DNA of 64,000 bases from Paraoerskovia marina DSM 21750 (GCF_000701465.1 NZ_JNIY01000006.1:124001-188000); one strand, 5' to 3'. Positions 52,390-62,586 are shown, numbered from the stretch's first letter. Translations and numbers: made by a program. Notes: generated from the sequence alone by a model not told the origin.

Positions 52390-54030
52390 TCAGTTGATCT
52401 CCTCGAGCGAGCGGGTCTTCTTGAACGCGATGGCCGAGATGGTCGCGATGATCACGAAGATGACGATCGACAGCGCGCTCGCGAGCCCGAAGTTCTTGGG
52501 GGCGTTCCCGTCGAGGCCGGCCACGGAGTACACCATCGTGATGAGGATGTCCGTGTGCCCGAGCGGGACGGACGCGTCGTCGAACCGTGGACCACCGCCC
52601 GTCAGCATGTAGACGAGCGCGAAGTTGTTGAAGTTGAAGGCGAACGAGGAGATGAGCAGCGGCGTCGTGGAGACGAGGAGCAGCGGCAGCGTGATCTCGC
52701 GCCATGTCCGCAGCCGGGTCGCGCCGTCGATCTTCGCGGCCTCCATGACGTCGGTCGGCAGGGACTGGAGCGCGCCCGTGCAGATGAGGAACATGTACGG
52801 GAACCCCAGCCAGAGGTTCACCCCGATCAGGGAGAGCTTGGCGAGCCACGGGTCGGTCAGCCACGGGATGCTCGCACCGTTCAGCAGAACCTGGTTGACG
52901 AACCCGAAGCTGCGGTTGAGCAGGCCGGACCAGAGCAGCGGCGCGACGAACCCGGGGATCGCGTACGGCAGGATCAGCAGCGTCCGATAGATCTTGCGCC
53001 CGCGCAGACGCGGGTCGTTGAAGACGCTCGCGAGGAACAGGCCGAGCAGGAACGTGGTCGCCACCGACGCGATCGCGAACGCGAAGGTCCAGAGGACGAC
53101 CTGGAGGAACGGTCCCGCGTAGCGAGAGTCGCTGAACGCGAGCGTGAAGTTGTCGAGCCCGACGAACACCCGCCAGCCCACCGAGAGGGTGGAGCCGTCC
53201 GCGGCCTCGAACTCGCCGTCGTCGTTGGGCGTGTAGACGGTGCCCGTGGTGGTGTCCGTCATCGTGTCCGCGGCCTCGTCGTAGACGAGCGTCGACGTCG
53301 ACGCGTAGCCGGTCCGTGCGTCCTGCGTGCGGATCGAGCCGTCGTTCGGGTCGTCGGAGACGGGGACGCGCAGGTCCGTGATCTCGCCCTGGCGGGCCAG
53401 GACGTCGTTGCGGTCCAGCACGGTCCATCCGTCGACGTCCGTCACCTGGCCGCCGGCGACGGTGGCCTCGACGCTCTCGAGCGGCTCGTCGGCGGAGCCG
53501 ACCTCGACGGTGCCGTCCTCGCGCACGACGGCGAAGCCCAGCTCGTCGCCGTCCTCCACCACGGTCAGCGGGACCGACGGGGCACGCTCGACGCGCCGCT
53601 CGTTCTGGACGAGGAGCGCCTCGATCGCCTGCTCCTTGGTGGAGTTGTGGCCGTCGCCGTAGTTCGTGAAGGCGACCCACCCGGTGTAGGCGATCGTGAA
53701 GATCTGGAAGACCAGCAGGAAGACGAGCCCGGGAAAGATGTACTTCAGCGGGACGGTGCGCCGGGAGAAGTAGACCCAGTCGGCCACGACCAGCATGACC
53801 GCCATCGCCCCGAGGATCACCCAGGACTCCGCGGTCCACGCCGAGATGATCACGTACACGCCAAACGCGTTGACGACGGCCATCAGGGCGAGCTTGACGA
53901 GGAACCCGGGGCCGAACCTGCGCGCCGGGGACTCGTCCGGACGCATCCTCCGACGCCGTCCGGGCGGGGGTGCGGCTGCGTCCTCGGCCGTCATGGTGGA
54001 CGGACCGGTGGTGTGCTTCTGGATCGACAT
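52390..54030 (-). CDS. malF: Sugar ABC transporter permease, MalF type with large outer domain
   Basis: A 546-residue permease. N-terminal helices span about residues 47-115. They are followed by a large extracytoplasmic stretch of roughly 140-165 residues (from YGDGHNSTKEQ to TLSVGWRVFVGLDNF), equivalent in position to the E. coli MalF P2 loop that grips the binding protein. Further helices and the EAA motif VMEAAKIDGATRLRTWREITLPLL complete the fold. This marks it as MalF-type rather than a generic UgpA/LacF-type permease. GGAAGG precedes the ATG. A hairpin separates it from malE. Confidence 0.91.
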   Translation of the reverse strand: MSIQKHTTGPSTMTAEDAAAPPPGRRRRMRPDESPARRFGPGFLVKLALMAVVNAFGVYVIISAWTAESWVILGAMAVMLVVADWVYFSRRTVPLKYIFPGLVFLLVFQIFTIAYTGWVAFTNYGDGHNSTKEQAIEALLVQNERRVERAPSVPLTVVEDGDELGFAVVREDGTVEVGSADEPLESVEATVAGGQVTDVDGWTVLDRNDVLARQGEITDLRVPVSDDPNDGSIRTQDARTGYASTSTLVYDEAADTMTDTTTGTVYTPNDDGEFEAADGSTLSVGWRVFVGLDNFTLAFSDSRYAGPFLQVVLWTFAFAIASVATTFLLGLFLASVFNDPRLRGRKIYRTLLILPYAIPGFVAPLLWSGLLNRSFGFVNQVLLNGASIPWLTDPWLAKLSLIGVNLWLGFPYMFLICTGALQSLPTDVMEAAKIDGATRLRTWREITLPLLLVSTTPLLISSFAFNFNNFALVYMLTGGGPRFDDASVPLGHTDILITMVYSVAGLDGNAPKNFGLASALSIVIFVIIATISAIAFKKTRSLEEIN

Positions 54031-54072
54031 CTTGCCTTCCGGGGACCTCGTCGACGCTGCGATGGCAGTGTG

Positions 54073-54104
54073 CGAGGGCCGCGGGTTGGTCCCCGCGGCC
54101 CTCG
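54073..54104 (-). terminator. Hairpin between malE and malF
   Basis: A perfect 13-bp G+C stem (54073-54085 with 54092-54104), loop 6, lies in the malE-malF gap without a U-tract. It probably stabilises malE mRNA or lowers malFG expression. Confidence 0.65.
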
Positions 54105-54109
54105 ACGGA

Positions 54110-55336
54110 TCAGGAGTCGAGCGCTCCCTCGATGTCCGAGATCATCTTGTCCCAGGCCTCGACGGGCTCGGACGTACCGCTGATGATGTTGGCCTCGGTG
54201 ACGCCCCAGAACGCCCAGACCGAACCCATCTCGGGGATCGACGGCATCGGGACGGCCTCGGCGCCGACCTCGCGGAAGCCCGCGACGATCGGGTCGGACG
54301 ACGCGGCGTCGGCCGCGGAGGTGAGTGCCGGCGGACGCGCACCGGACTCGAAGAGCGCCGTCTGGGCCTCGTCCGTGGACATGTAGTTCACGAGGAAGTC
54401 GTTGGCGAGCAGCGTGTTCTCGCTCTGCGCGCTGACGTAGAAGCCCTGCACGCCGACGAAGGGCTGCGCGACGTCGTCGCCGGCCGTCGGGATCGGGTCG
54501 ACCGAGAGGTCGAGGTCGGCGAAGGACTCGATCATCCACGGGCCACCGATGATGAACGGCGACTCGCCGTTGGCGAAGGCCTCCACCGCGATGTCGTAGG
54601 TCATGTCCGTGCTGAGGAGGCCGGCCTCGCCCTGCTCCTGCAGCCACTCGGCGTACGCGTGGCCGTTGTCGCCACCCATGGCGATCTCGGGCGAGTAGGA
54701 CCCGTCCTCGTTCTGCTCGAAGACCGGAGCGTCGAACGACGTCTGGAACGGGTAGTACGTGTACGGGTCGCCCTCGGTCCCGGTTTGGATCAGGAGCGGG
54801 TACGTGGCGCCCGACTCCTCGCCGGCGGCGATGGCGTCGTCCCAGGTCGCGGGTGCCTCGTCGGCGAGCGCGGTGTTGCGGATGAGCGCGATGTTCTCGA
54901 TCGCGTACGGCAGTCCGTAGACCTGCCCGTCGGCCGTGAACGCCTCGACCGAGACGTCCTCGAAGTCACCGGTCATGTCGCCGAGCTCGACCGGGGCGAC
55001 GACGCCGTTGGTGAGCAGCTCGCCCAGCCAGTCGTGCGCGCCGACGGTGATGTCGGGGCCCTCGCCCGTCGGGACCTGCGCGATGAAGTCCGTGCGGATG
55101 TCCTCGAAGTTCTTCAGGACGAGCTCGACGTCCGCGCCGGTCTCCTCCTCGAAGGACGCCGCGGCGGACTCGACGGCAGCCTGTCGGGTCTCGTCGACCC
55201 AGACGGTCAGCGTGCCGGTCTCCTCGGCCGCTGCCGTGGTCTCCGTGCTCTCCTCGGACTCGCTGGTGTCGGACCCGCAGGCCGCCAGTGTCAGCGTCAG
55301 GCCGACCGCGCCGGCCATCATGATGCTCCGTCGCAT
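54110..55336 (-). CDS. malE: Maltose-type extracellular solute-binding lipoprotein
   Basis: A 408-residue substrate-binding lipoprotein. The signal peptide MRRSIMMAGAVGLTLTLAAC ends at lipobox Cys20 (LAAC), followed by a Ser/Glu/Thr linker. The mature part matches family 1 sugar-binding proteins: LTVWVDETRQAAVESAAASF, PDITVGAHDWLGELLTNG, YGLPYAIENIALIRNTALAD, IIGGPWMIESF. This pattern resembles maltose/maltodextrin proteins. The ATG at 55336 has GGAG before it. The divergent lacI and operator at 55415 suggest control by that regulator. Confidence 0.92.
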   Translation of the reverse strand: MRRSIMMAGAVGLTLTLAACGSDTSESEESTETTAAAEETGTLTVWVDETRQAAVESAAASFEEETGADVELVLKNFEDIRTDFIAQVPTGEGPDITVGAHDWLGELLTNGVVAPVELGDMTGDFEDVSVEAFTADGQVYGLPYAIENIALIRNTALADEAPATWDDAIAAGEESGATYPLLIQTGTEGDPYTYYPFQTSFDAPVFEQNEDGSYSPEIAMGGDNGHAYAEWLQEQGEAGLLSTDMTYDIAVEAFANGESPFIIGGPWMIESFADLDLSVDPIPTAGDDVAQPFVGVQGFYVSAQSENTLLANDFLVNYMSTDEAQTALFESGARPPALTSAADAASSDPIVAGFREVGAEAVPMPSIPEMGSVWAFWGVTEANIISGTSEPVEAWDKMISDIEGALDS

Positions 55337-55414
55337 CGTCACTCCCAGTGTTCGTGCGTGAGGCGACAGATGCCGCCGGGACATGATGACGATAGGCCGG
55401 GGCGAGCGAGATAT

Positions 55415-55426
55415 GCAAGCGCTTGC
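55415..55426. promoter_or_regulatory. LacI-type operator between malE and lacI
   Basis: GCAAGCGCTTGC is a perfect 12-bp palindrome with the central CG step typical of LacI-family operators. It lies 78 bases before malE and 57 before the regulator start. A second half-like site (TAACGCTTGCAG, 55440-55451) lies next to it. Confidence 0.75.
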
Positions 55427-55439
55427 TGCAACATTCATG

Positions 55440-55453
55440 TAACGCTTGCAGCA
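55440..55453. promoter_or_regulatory. Possible second LacI-type half site
   Basis: TAACGCTTGCAGC repeats the CGCTTGC half of the perfect operator 25 bases away but the left arm is imperfect. It may be an auxiliary site. Confidence 0.45.
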
Positions 55454-55483
55454 CTGGGCCGAATCCTCCCCTAGGCTGCTCGT

Positions 55484-56521
55484 GTGCGCACCAGACTCTC
55501 CGACATCGCCGAGCAATCCGGCGTCAGCACCGCGACCGTCTCGCGCGTGCTCAACGGCAAGGCGAACGTCTCCGCCGCGACGCGCCAGGCCGTGCTCGCC
55601 GCCTTCGACGTGCTCGGGTACGAACGCCCCGAGCGGCTGCGAACCCGCTCCGAGGGCCTCGTCGGTCTCGTGATCCCGGAGCTCACGAACCCGGTCTTCC
55701 CCGCTCTCGCCCAGGCGATCGAGGCGACGCTCGCGCAGCACGGCTACACGCCGCTGCTGTGCACGCAGTCCCCCGGCGGCACGACCGAGGACCAGTACGT
55801 CGAGACCCTCCTGACGCACGGGGTCAACGGCATCATCTTCGTCTCCGGCCTCCACGCCGACACGTCGACGGACATGAGCCGCTACCAGCGGATCACCGAC
55901 ACGGGCGTACCTGTCGTGCTGATCAACGGATACACGGACAAGCTCGACGTCCCCTTCGTCTCGCCCGACGACGTCGAGGCGACCCGGGCGGCGGTCCGCC
56001 ACCTGACGTCGCTCGGACACCGCCGGGTCGGGCTCGTCATCGGTCCGGCCCGGTTCGTCCCGGCACGGCGGAAGATCGACGGCTTCGTCGACACTCTCGT
56101 CGACCACGGCCTCGCCACGGACCGGGCGGAGGCGGAGGAGTCGATCTCGACGACGCTCTACACCGTCGAGGGAGGGCAGGCCGGAGCCACCGACCTGATC
56201 GACCGGGGCCACACCGGCATCGTCTGCGGATCGGACCTGATGGCGCTCGGGGCCATCCGGGCGGCGAGGACCCGTGGCCTGCGCGTACCCGGCGACGTCT
56301 CGGTGGTCGGGTACGACGACTCCCCCCTCATCGCGTTCACCGATCCGCCGCTCACCACGATCCGCCAGCCCGTCGACTCGATGGCACAGGCCGCCGTCAG
56401 CGCTCTCCTGGGCCAGATCCAGGGCACCGCGTCGCCGCGCAGCGAGCTGCTGTTCCGCACGGAGCTCGTCGTCCGTGAGTCCACAGGCCCCGCCCCTGCC
56501 GCTGTCGACACCACGCCGTAA
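55484..56521 (+). CDS. LacI family transcriptional regulator
   Basis: A 345-residue LacI/GalR repressor. The DNA-binding domain (about 1-50) reads LSDIAEQSGVSTATVSRVLNG, followed by the hinge region and a periplasmic-binding-like core with LVIPELTNPVFPALAQAIE, GIIFVSG and VPGDVSVVGYDDSPLI. GTG is at 55484, set just after the operators. It lies between the divergent mal transport operon and the downstream glucosidase gene and is the likely maltose-type repressor of both. Confidence 0.95.
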   Translation: MRTRLSDIAEQSGVSTATVSRVLNGKANVSAATRQAVLAAFDVLGYERPERLRTRSEGLVGLVIPELTNPVFPALAQAIEATLAQHGYTPLLCTQSPGGTTEDQYVETLLTHGVNGIIFVSGLHADTSTDMSRYQRITDTGVPVVLINGYTDKLDVPFVSPDDVEATRAAVRHLTSLGHRRVGLVIGPARFVPARRKIDGFVDTLVDHGLATDRAEAEESISTTLYTVEGGQAGATDLIDRGHTGIVCGSDLMALGAIRAARTRGLRVPGDVSVVGYDDSPLIAFTDPPLTTIRQPVDSMAQAAVSALLGQIQGTASPRSELLFRTELVVRESTGPAPAAVDTTP

Positions 56522-56529
56522 GCGCTTAC
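56518..56529. promoter_or_regulatory. LacI-type operator before the alpha-glucosidase gene
   Basis: GTAAGCGCTTAC is a perfect 12-bp palindrome sharing AAGCGCTT with the 55415 site. It overlaps the lacI stop codon and lies 71 bases before the glucosidase start, so the gene likely has its own regulated promoter. Confidence 0.72.
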
Positions 56530-56599
56530 ACTACGTCCCAAGGGCATCGCCGCTCGGTGCCTACTCCTCGACGACGCCACGAAAAGGACAGCACTCACC

Positions 56600-58393
56600 A
56601 TGACTCGAATCGATTCGTCGCCCACGAAGCCTCTCTCCGCCAGCACGGTGGTCCATGCGTCGCACGAGCCCTCCGAGTGGTGGCGTGACGCGGTCATCTA
56701 CCAGGTCTACCCCCGGTCGTTCGCCGACGCGGACGGCGACGGCATCGGCGACCTCCCCGGGATCACCTCCCGCCTGCCGCACCTCGCCGCGCTCGGCATC
56801 GACGCGCTGTGGCTCTCGCCCTTCTACCGCTCCCCCCAGAAGGACGCGGGGTACGACGTCGCCGACTACCGCGCGGTCGACCCCCTCTTCGGCACGCTCG
56901 AGGACTTCGACGTGCTGCTCGAGCAGGCGCACGAGCGCGGCATCCGGATCATCGTGGACCTCGTGCCCAACCACACCTCGGACCAGCACGTCTGGTTCCA
57001 GGAGGCGCTCCGCTCGCCCGCCGGCAGCCCGGCCCGCGCGCGGTACATGTTCCGGGACGGCAAGGGGGCCGACGGCTCGACACCACCGAACAACTGGCAG
57101 TCGATCTTCGGCGGACCGGCGTGGACCCGCCTGCCAGCCTCGGAGGACGACGGCCCCGCCGGGCCGCAGTGGTACCTGCACCTCTTCGACACCAGCCAGC
57201 CCGACCTCGACTGGAGCAACGACGAGGTCAAGGCCGAGTTCGAGGACGTCCTGCGGTTCTGGCTCGACAAGGGCGTGGACGGGTTCCGCATCGACGTCGC
57301 GCACGGCATGGTCAAGGCCGACGGACTGCCCGACTGGAGCGGAAAGACCTCGATGGTCGAGGGCACCGAGAAGCCGGCGGAACAGGTGGTCGACCCCGGC
57401 GCACCCGAGGACGGCCTCGTGGACACCTCGGTCAACGGCCCGATGTTCGACCAGGACGGGGTGCACGACATCTACCGCGCATGGCACCAGGTTCTCGCCG
57501 AGTACGACGGCGACCGCTGCCTGGTCGCCGAGGCCTGGGTCGAGCCGATGGAGCGCCTCGCGCGCTACGTGCGCGCCGACGAGATGCACCAGGCGTTCAA
57601 CTTCGCCTTCCTGACGACAGAGTGGGACGCCTCGCGCCTGCGCGACATCGTCGCCGAGTCGTTGGAGATGTCCGACTCCGTCGGCGCACCCACCACCTGG
57701 GTCCTGTCGAACCACGACGTGTCCCGGCACGCCTCGCGCCTCGGCTACGAGGACGCCTCCCAGCGCCCGGCCGGCACCGCAGGCATCAAGCCTACCGACC
57801 CCCAGCCCGACGAGGCGCTCGGCATCAAGCGCGCCCGCGCCGCGTCGCTGCTCATGCTCGGCCTGCCCGGAAGCGCGTACGTCTACCAGGGTGAAGAGCT
57901 GGGCCTCCCGGACCACATCATGATCCCGGACGAGGCGCGACAGGACCCGTCGTTCTTCCGCACGAACGGCGAGGAGATCGGCCGCGACGGCTGCCGCGTC
58001 CCGATCCCGTGGGAGGCCGCCGCCCCCGGATACGGCTTCGGGCCGACCGGGAAGACGTGGCTCCCGCAGCCTCCGTCGTACGGTACGTACGCGGCGGACC
58101 AGCAGCGCGACGTCGAGGGCTCCACGTTCGAGATGTACCGTCGGGCGCTTGAGGTCCGGGGTGAGGCGGAGCTCGGCTCGGGGAGCCTCGCCTGGGTCGA
58201 CGAGTACCAGGGATCGTCCGACGTCGTCGCCCTGCTCAACCGTGACGTCGTCGTGCTGACGAACCTCGGTACCGAGGCCGTCACGCTCCCGGTCGGCGCG
58301 GAGGTGCTGGTGGCCTCGGGCGACCACGCCACCGCCACCGAGGACTCGGGGGCAAGGGTCCCGCGCGACACCACCGTCTGGTTCCGCGTCTGA
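56600..58393 (+). CDS. GH13 alpha-glucosidase (oligo-1,6/maltase type)
   Basis: A 597-residue glycoside hydrolase of family 13. The TIM barrel has the four conserved regions: DLVPNHTS, GFRIDVAHG with nucleophile Asp232, LVAEAW with acid/base Glu311, and LSNHDVSRH with Asp373. The calcium-type loop DADGDGIGDLPGI is present near the start, as in oligo-1,6-glucosidases and maltases. Without signal peptide, so cytoplasmic, hydrolysing imported maltooligosaccharides to glucose. AAAAGGA precedes the ATG. Bond preference (1,4 or 1,6) is not certain. Confidence 0.94.
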   Translation: MTRIDSSPTKPLSASTVVHASHEPSEWWRDAVIYQVYPRSFADADGDGIGDLPGITSRLPHLAALGIDALWLSPFYRSPQKDAGYDVADYRAVDPLFGTLEDFDVLLEQAHERGIRIIVDLVPNHTSDQHVWFQEALRSPAGSPARARYMFRDGKGADGSTPPNNWQSIFGGPAWTRLPASEDDGPAGPQWYLHLFDTSQPDLDWSNDEVKAEFEDVLRFWLDKGVDGFRIDVAHGMVKADGLPDWSGKTSMVEGTEKPAEQVVDPGAPEDGLVDTSVNGPMFDQDGVHDIYRAWHQVLAEYDGDRCLVAEAWVEPMERLARYVRADEMHQAFNFAFLTTEWDASRLRDIVAESLEMSDSVGAPTTWVLSNHDVSRHASRLGYEDASQRPAGTAGIKPTDPQPDEALGIKRARAASLLMLGLPGSAYVYQGEELGLPDHIMIPDEARQDPSFFRTNGEEIGRDGCRVPIPWEAAAPGYGFGPTGKTWLPQPPSYGTYAADQQRDVEGSTFEMYRRALEVRGEAELGSGSLAWVDEYQGSSDVVALLNRDVVVLTNLGTEAVTLPVGAEVLVASGDHATATEDSGARVPRDTTVWFRV

Positions 58394-58407
58394 CGCGAGC
58401 GGACACA

Positions 58408-58448
58408 AACGCCCCGGGCCGCCGACCAGTTCGGCGACCCGGGGCGTT
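58408..58448. terminator. 17-bp hairpin after the glucosidase gene
   Basis: Stem 58408-58425 with 58431-58448 has 17 pairs and one C/A mismatch, loop 5. It lies 15 bases after the stop, between convergent genes. Confidence 0.82.
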
Positions 58449-58476
58449 CGTGCGTCCGCGCGGAGGACGGCCCGAG

Positions 58477-59661
58477 TCAGCCGCCGGAGACGCTCAGCTC
58501 GGCCTCGCGCAGGCTCGCCTCGAACTCCGGGTCCAGGTCGCGCGAGTCCAGCCACCCGTAGGGGACGTGCGGCTTCTTCGGCGTTCCCGCACGCCCGCGC
58601 GGACCCTCGGCGTCCGCACCCGGGTAGGGCGCGTCGTGGTCCAGAGCGGCCAGGTGCCCCCGCAGCTCCTCGAGCGTGCTGACCATCGCCAGCGCGCGGC
58701 GCGCGTCTCCCCCGACCGCATAGCCCTTGAGGTACCAGGCCATGTGCTTGCGGAGGTCCCGCATGCCCTTCGACTCGTCCTCGTAGAACTCGACCATCAG
58801 CTCACCGTGCCGGTAGATCGTGTCGGCGACCTCGCCGAGCCCGGGGGTCACCCGCTCCGGCCGACCCTCGAACGCCGCCTGCAGGTCCGCGAACAGCCAG
58901 GGCCTGCCCTGACAGCCACGGCCGACGACGACGCCGTCGCACCCGGTCTCCTCGACCATCCGCACCGCGTCCTCGGCCGACCAGATGTCGCCGTTGCCGA
59001 GCACCGGGATCTCGGTGACCGTCTCCTTCAGCCGGGCGATCGACTCCCAGTCGGCCGTGCCGCTGTAGAAGTCGGCCGCGGTCCGGGCGTGCAGGGCGAC
59101 GGTCGCGACGCCCGCGTCCTGGGCGATCAGGCCCGCCTCGAGGTACGTCAGGTGGTCGTCGTCGATGCCCTTGCGCATCTTGATCGTCACCGGCACGTCG
59201 TACGGCTTCGCAGCGTCGACCGCCGCGTGGACGATCGACGTGAACAGGTCTCTCTTCCACGGCAGGACGGCGCCACCGCCCTTGCGGGTGACCTTCGGCA
59301 CGGGGCAGCCGAAGTTCAGGTCGACGTGGTCGGCGAGGTTCTCGCTGGCGATGATCCGCACCGCCTCGCGGACGGTGGCCGGGTCGACGCCGTACACCTG
59401 GGCGGAGCGCGGGGACTCGCTCTCGTCGAACGTGAGGATGTGCAGCGCGACCGGGTTGCGCTCGACGAGAGCACGGCTCGTGATCATCTCGGCGACGAAG
59501 AGCCCGCCACCGTTCTCACGGCACAGGGTCCGGAACGCCTTGTTCGTCACGCCCGCCATCGGGGCGAGCTCGACAGGGGTCTCGATGGTGTGCGGCCCGA
59601 CCTGGAGCGGCGGCAGAAGCCGCTGGCCGGGTACGGGCTGGACGGATGCGCTGGTACTCAC
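58477..59661 (-). CDS. dusB: tRNA-dihydrouridine synthase
   Basis: FMN-dependent enzyme reducing uridines in tRNA. The 394-residue TIM-barrel protein begins with VELAPMAGVTNKAFRTLCRE and has LNFGCPVPKVTRKGGGA with the catalytic Cys, IKMRKGIDDDH, VALHARTAADFYSG and NGDIWSAEDAV. The C-terminal helical domain (KHMAWYLKGYAVGGDARR) is typical. It is DusB-like, common in Actinobacteria. The tRNA position modified is not clear from sequence. Start at 59661. Confidence 0.93.
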   Translation of the reverse strand: MSTSASVQPVPGQRLLPPLQVGPHTIETPVELAPMAGVTNKAFRTLCRENGGGLFVAEMITSRALVERNPVALHILTFDESESPRSAQVYGVDPATVREAVRIIASENLADHVDLNFGCPVPKVTRKGGGAVLPWKRDLFTSIVHAAVDAAKPYDVPVTIKMRKGIDDDHLTYLEAGLIAQDAGVATVALHARTAADFYSGTADWESIARLKETVTEIPVLGNGDIWSAEDAVRMVEETGCDGVVVGRGCQGRPWLFADLQAAFEGRPERVTPGLGEVADTIYRHGELMVEFYEDESKGMRDLRKHMAWYLKGYAVGGDARRALAMVSTLEELRGHLAALDHDAPYPGADAEGPRGRAGTPKKPHVPYGWLDSRDLDPEFEASLREAELSVSGG

Positions 59662-59782
59662 GCGCCCATTCTCCCATTCCTCGGCATCGGCAGGTCTCCG
59701 ACGTGCGAGTCCGTCCGTACCGCCCTAGGGTCACGGACCTGTGGCGCACCGAACGGTGCGCATCGCTGACGAAAGGACTCTC

Positions 59783-59938
59783 ATGGCCCTCTGGCTCGTC
59801 TTGATCATCGCCGGTCTCGTGCTGCTCGTTCTCGGCCTCGCCGGTCTCGGGCAGTTCTTCATCTACCTCGGCATCATCGCGATGGTGGTCGGCGTCGTCC
59901 TCGTCCTGGTCAACCGCGGGGGCAAGAAGGTCGGTTAG
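59783..59938 (+). CDS. Small two-helix membrane protein
   Basis: A 51-residue protein with two membrane helices (about residues 4-20 and 22-44) joined by a short Gly turn, and a basic tail NRGGKKVG. Similar short hydrophobic proteins, such as the DUF6131 group, are common in Actinobacteria; I cannot assign function. ATG at 59783 has GAAAGGA at 59771-59777. It stands alone and ends at a very strong hairpin. Confidence 0.78.
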   Translation: MALWLVLIIAGLVLLVLGLAGLGQFFIYLGIIAMVVGVVLVLVNRGGKKVG

Positions 59939-59955
59939 GGCTCCGGGCCACGTAC

Positions 59956-60020
59956 ACAGCCGACCCCGGGGTCTCGGGGCGTCCCGTGACGGGACGCCCC
60001 GAGACCCCGGGGTCGGCTGT
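59956..60020. terminator. 31-bp perfect bidirectional hairpin
   Basis: Arms 59956-59986 and 59990-60020 are exact 31-bp reverse complements with a 3-base centre. It is the longest hairpin in the window, between the convergent small membrane protein and glyS. Confidence 0.87.
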
Positions 60021-60034
60021 CGTCTATGCAGGTC

Positions 60035-61420
<1,386 letters not shown>

Positions 61421-61510
61421 GCTGATCACTCCAGAAGGTCGTGTGTACCCCGGACGTGGCTTCGTCGGGGCGATCCCCCAGCCTACTGGTCCCCACCGCG
61501 CGAACCTTCT

Positions 61511-61530
61511 TGACACTGATTATCATTTAG
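61511..61530. promoter_or_regulatory. Zur-like box upstream of znuA
   Basis: The core TGAT-T-ATCA (61517-61525) is a palindrome in a very AT-rich patch, in the style of actinobacterial Zur/FUR boxes. It lies 16 bases before the znuA start. Identity of the regulator is inferred from the operon's role; no zur gene is in the window. Confidence 0.6.
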
Positions 61531-61545
61531 CGGAGGATTGTCGCC

Positions 61546-62586
61546 ATGCCTTCCGCCCGTCGCACGACCCTTACGATCGCCGCAGCCACCAGCCTCGCCC
61601 TCACGCTCACGGCGTGCGGGGCGGCCGCCGACCAGACACCGGAGAACCCGGACCGCGTGCAGGTGCTCGCGTCGTTCTATCCGTTGCAGTACGTCGCGGA
61701 GGAGATCGGCGGAGACCTCGTCGAGGTCACCAACCTCACACCCCCGGCCGCGGAGCCGCACGACCTCGAGCTCTCGCCGGCCCAGGTACGGCGTGTCGGC
61801 GACGCCGACCTCGTCGTCTACCTCTCCGACTTCCAGCCCGCCGTCGACGAGGCGGTCGAGGCGCGGGACGCGAACGCCCTCGACGCGGCCGAGAGCGCAC
61901 ACCTCGAGTCCTCCCCGAACGGGGAGGCCGCGACGGACGCCGCCGAGCAGGTCGACGAGGCGGACGACGACCACTCCGGCGAGACCGAGGAGGAGCACGC
62001 GGAGCACGCCGACGAGGCGGAGGCGACGACCGAGTCGGGCTCGGAGACCGAGGACGAGCACGACCACGGGATCAACGACCCGCACTTCTGGCTCGACCCG
62101 ACTCGGCTGGCAGACGTCGCCACCGCCGTCGAGGCCGAGCTGAGCGCCGTCGACCCCGAGAACGCCGACGAGTACAGCGCGAACCTGGACGAGCTCGTCG
62201 GTGAGCTGACAGCGCTCGACGAGGACTATTCGACCGCGCTCGCGGACTGCGCGGGCGCTGCGCTGGTCACGTCGCACGAGGCGTTCGGCTACCTTGCGGA
62301 GCGGTACGACCTCGTCCAGGTCGGGCTCGCAGGGGTCGACCCGCAGAACGAACCGTCCCCCGCGCGCCTCCGAGAGATCCGCGACGTCGTCGAGGAGTAC
62401 GGGGTGACGACCGTCTTCTCCGAGACGAACGCCAGCTCGAAGGTCGCCGAGACGTTCGCGGACGACGTCGGCGTCGACACCGCGGTGCTCGACCCGCTGG
62501 AGACGCAGAACGACGACTCCCTCGACTACGTTGATGTCATGGAATCGAACCTTCAGGCTCTCGAGGCGGGGCTGGTCTGCTCGTGA
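61546..62586 (+). CDS. znuA: Zinc/manganese ABC transporter substrate-binding lipoprotein
   Basis: A 346-residue cluster A-I binding protein. The lipobox LTAC places the lipidated Cys at residue 24. Metal ligands are expected in PHDLELSPAQ, in PHFWLDP, in TSHEAFGYLAERY and in VFSETNASSKVA. Between the first and second lies a long acidic, His-containing loop (EEEHAEHADEAEA to DEHDHGIND), typical of ZnuA proteins and their zinc sensing. GGAGGA at 61532-61537 precedes the ATG. The stop overlaps the znuC start as GTGA. Confidence 0.93.
   Translation: MPSARRTTLTIAAATSLALTLTACGAAADQTPENPDRVQVLASFYPLQYVAEEIGGDLVEVTNLTPPAAEPHDLELSPAQVRRVGDADLVVYLSDFQPAVDEAVEARDANALDAAESAHLESSPNGEAATDAAEQVDEADDDHSGETEEEHAEHADEAEATTESGSETEDEHDHGINDPHFWLDPTRLADVATAVEAELSAVDPENADEYSANLDELVGELTALDEDYSTALADCAGAALVTSHEAFGYLAERYDLVQVGLAGVDPQNEPSPARLREIRDVVEEYGVTTVFSETNASSKVAETFADDVGVDTAVLDPLETQNDDSLDYVDVMESNLQALEAGLVCS

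Noticed and set aside
54110-56212. malE with a far upstream start giving a 700-residue protein
   Set aside because: The upstream frame runs opposite lacI; the lipoprotein signal at 55336 with its ribosome-binding site fixes the start.
61421-61545. T-box leader for glyS
   Set aside because: The region has no T-box consensus or specifier stem, and is too short between the divergent starts.
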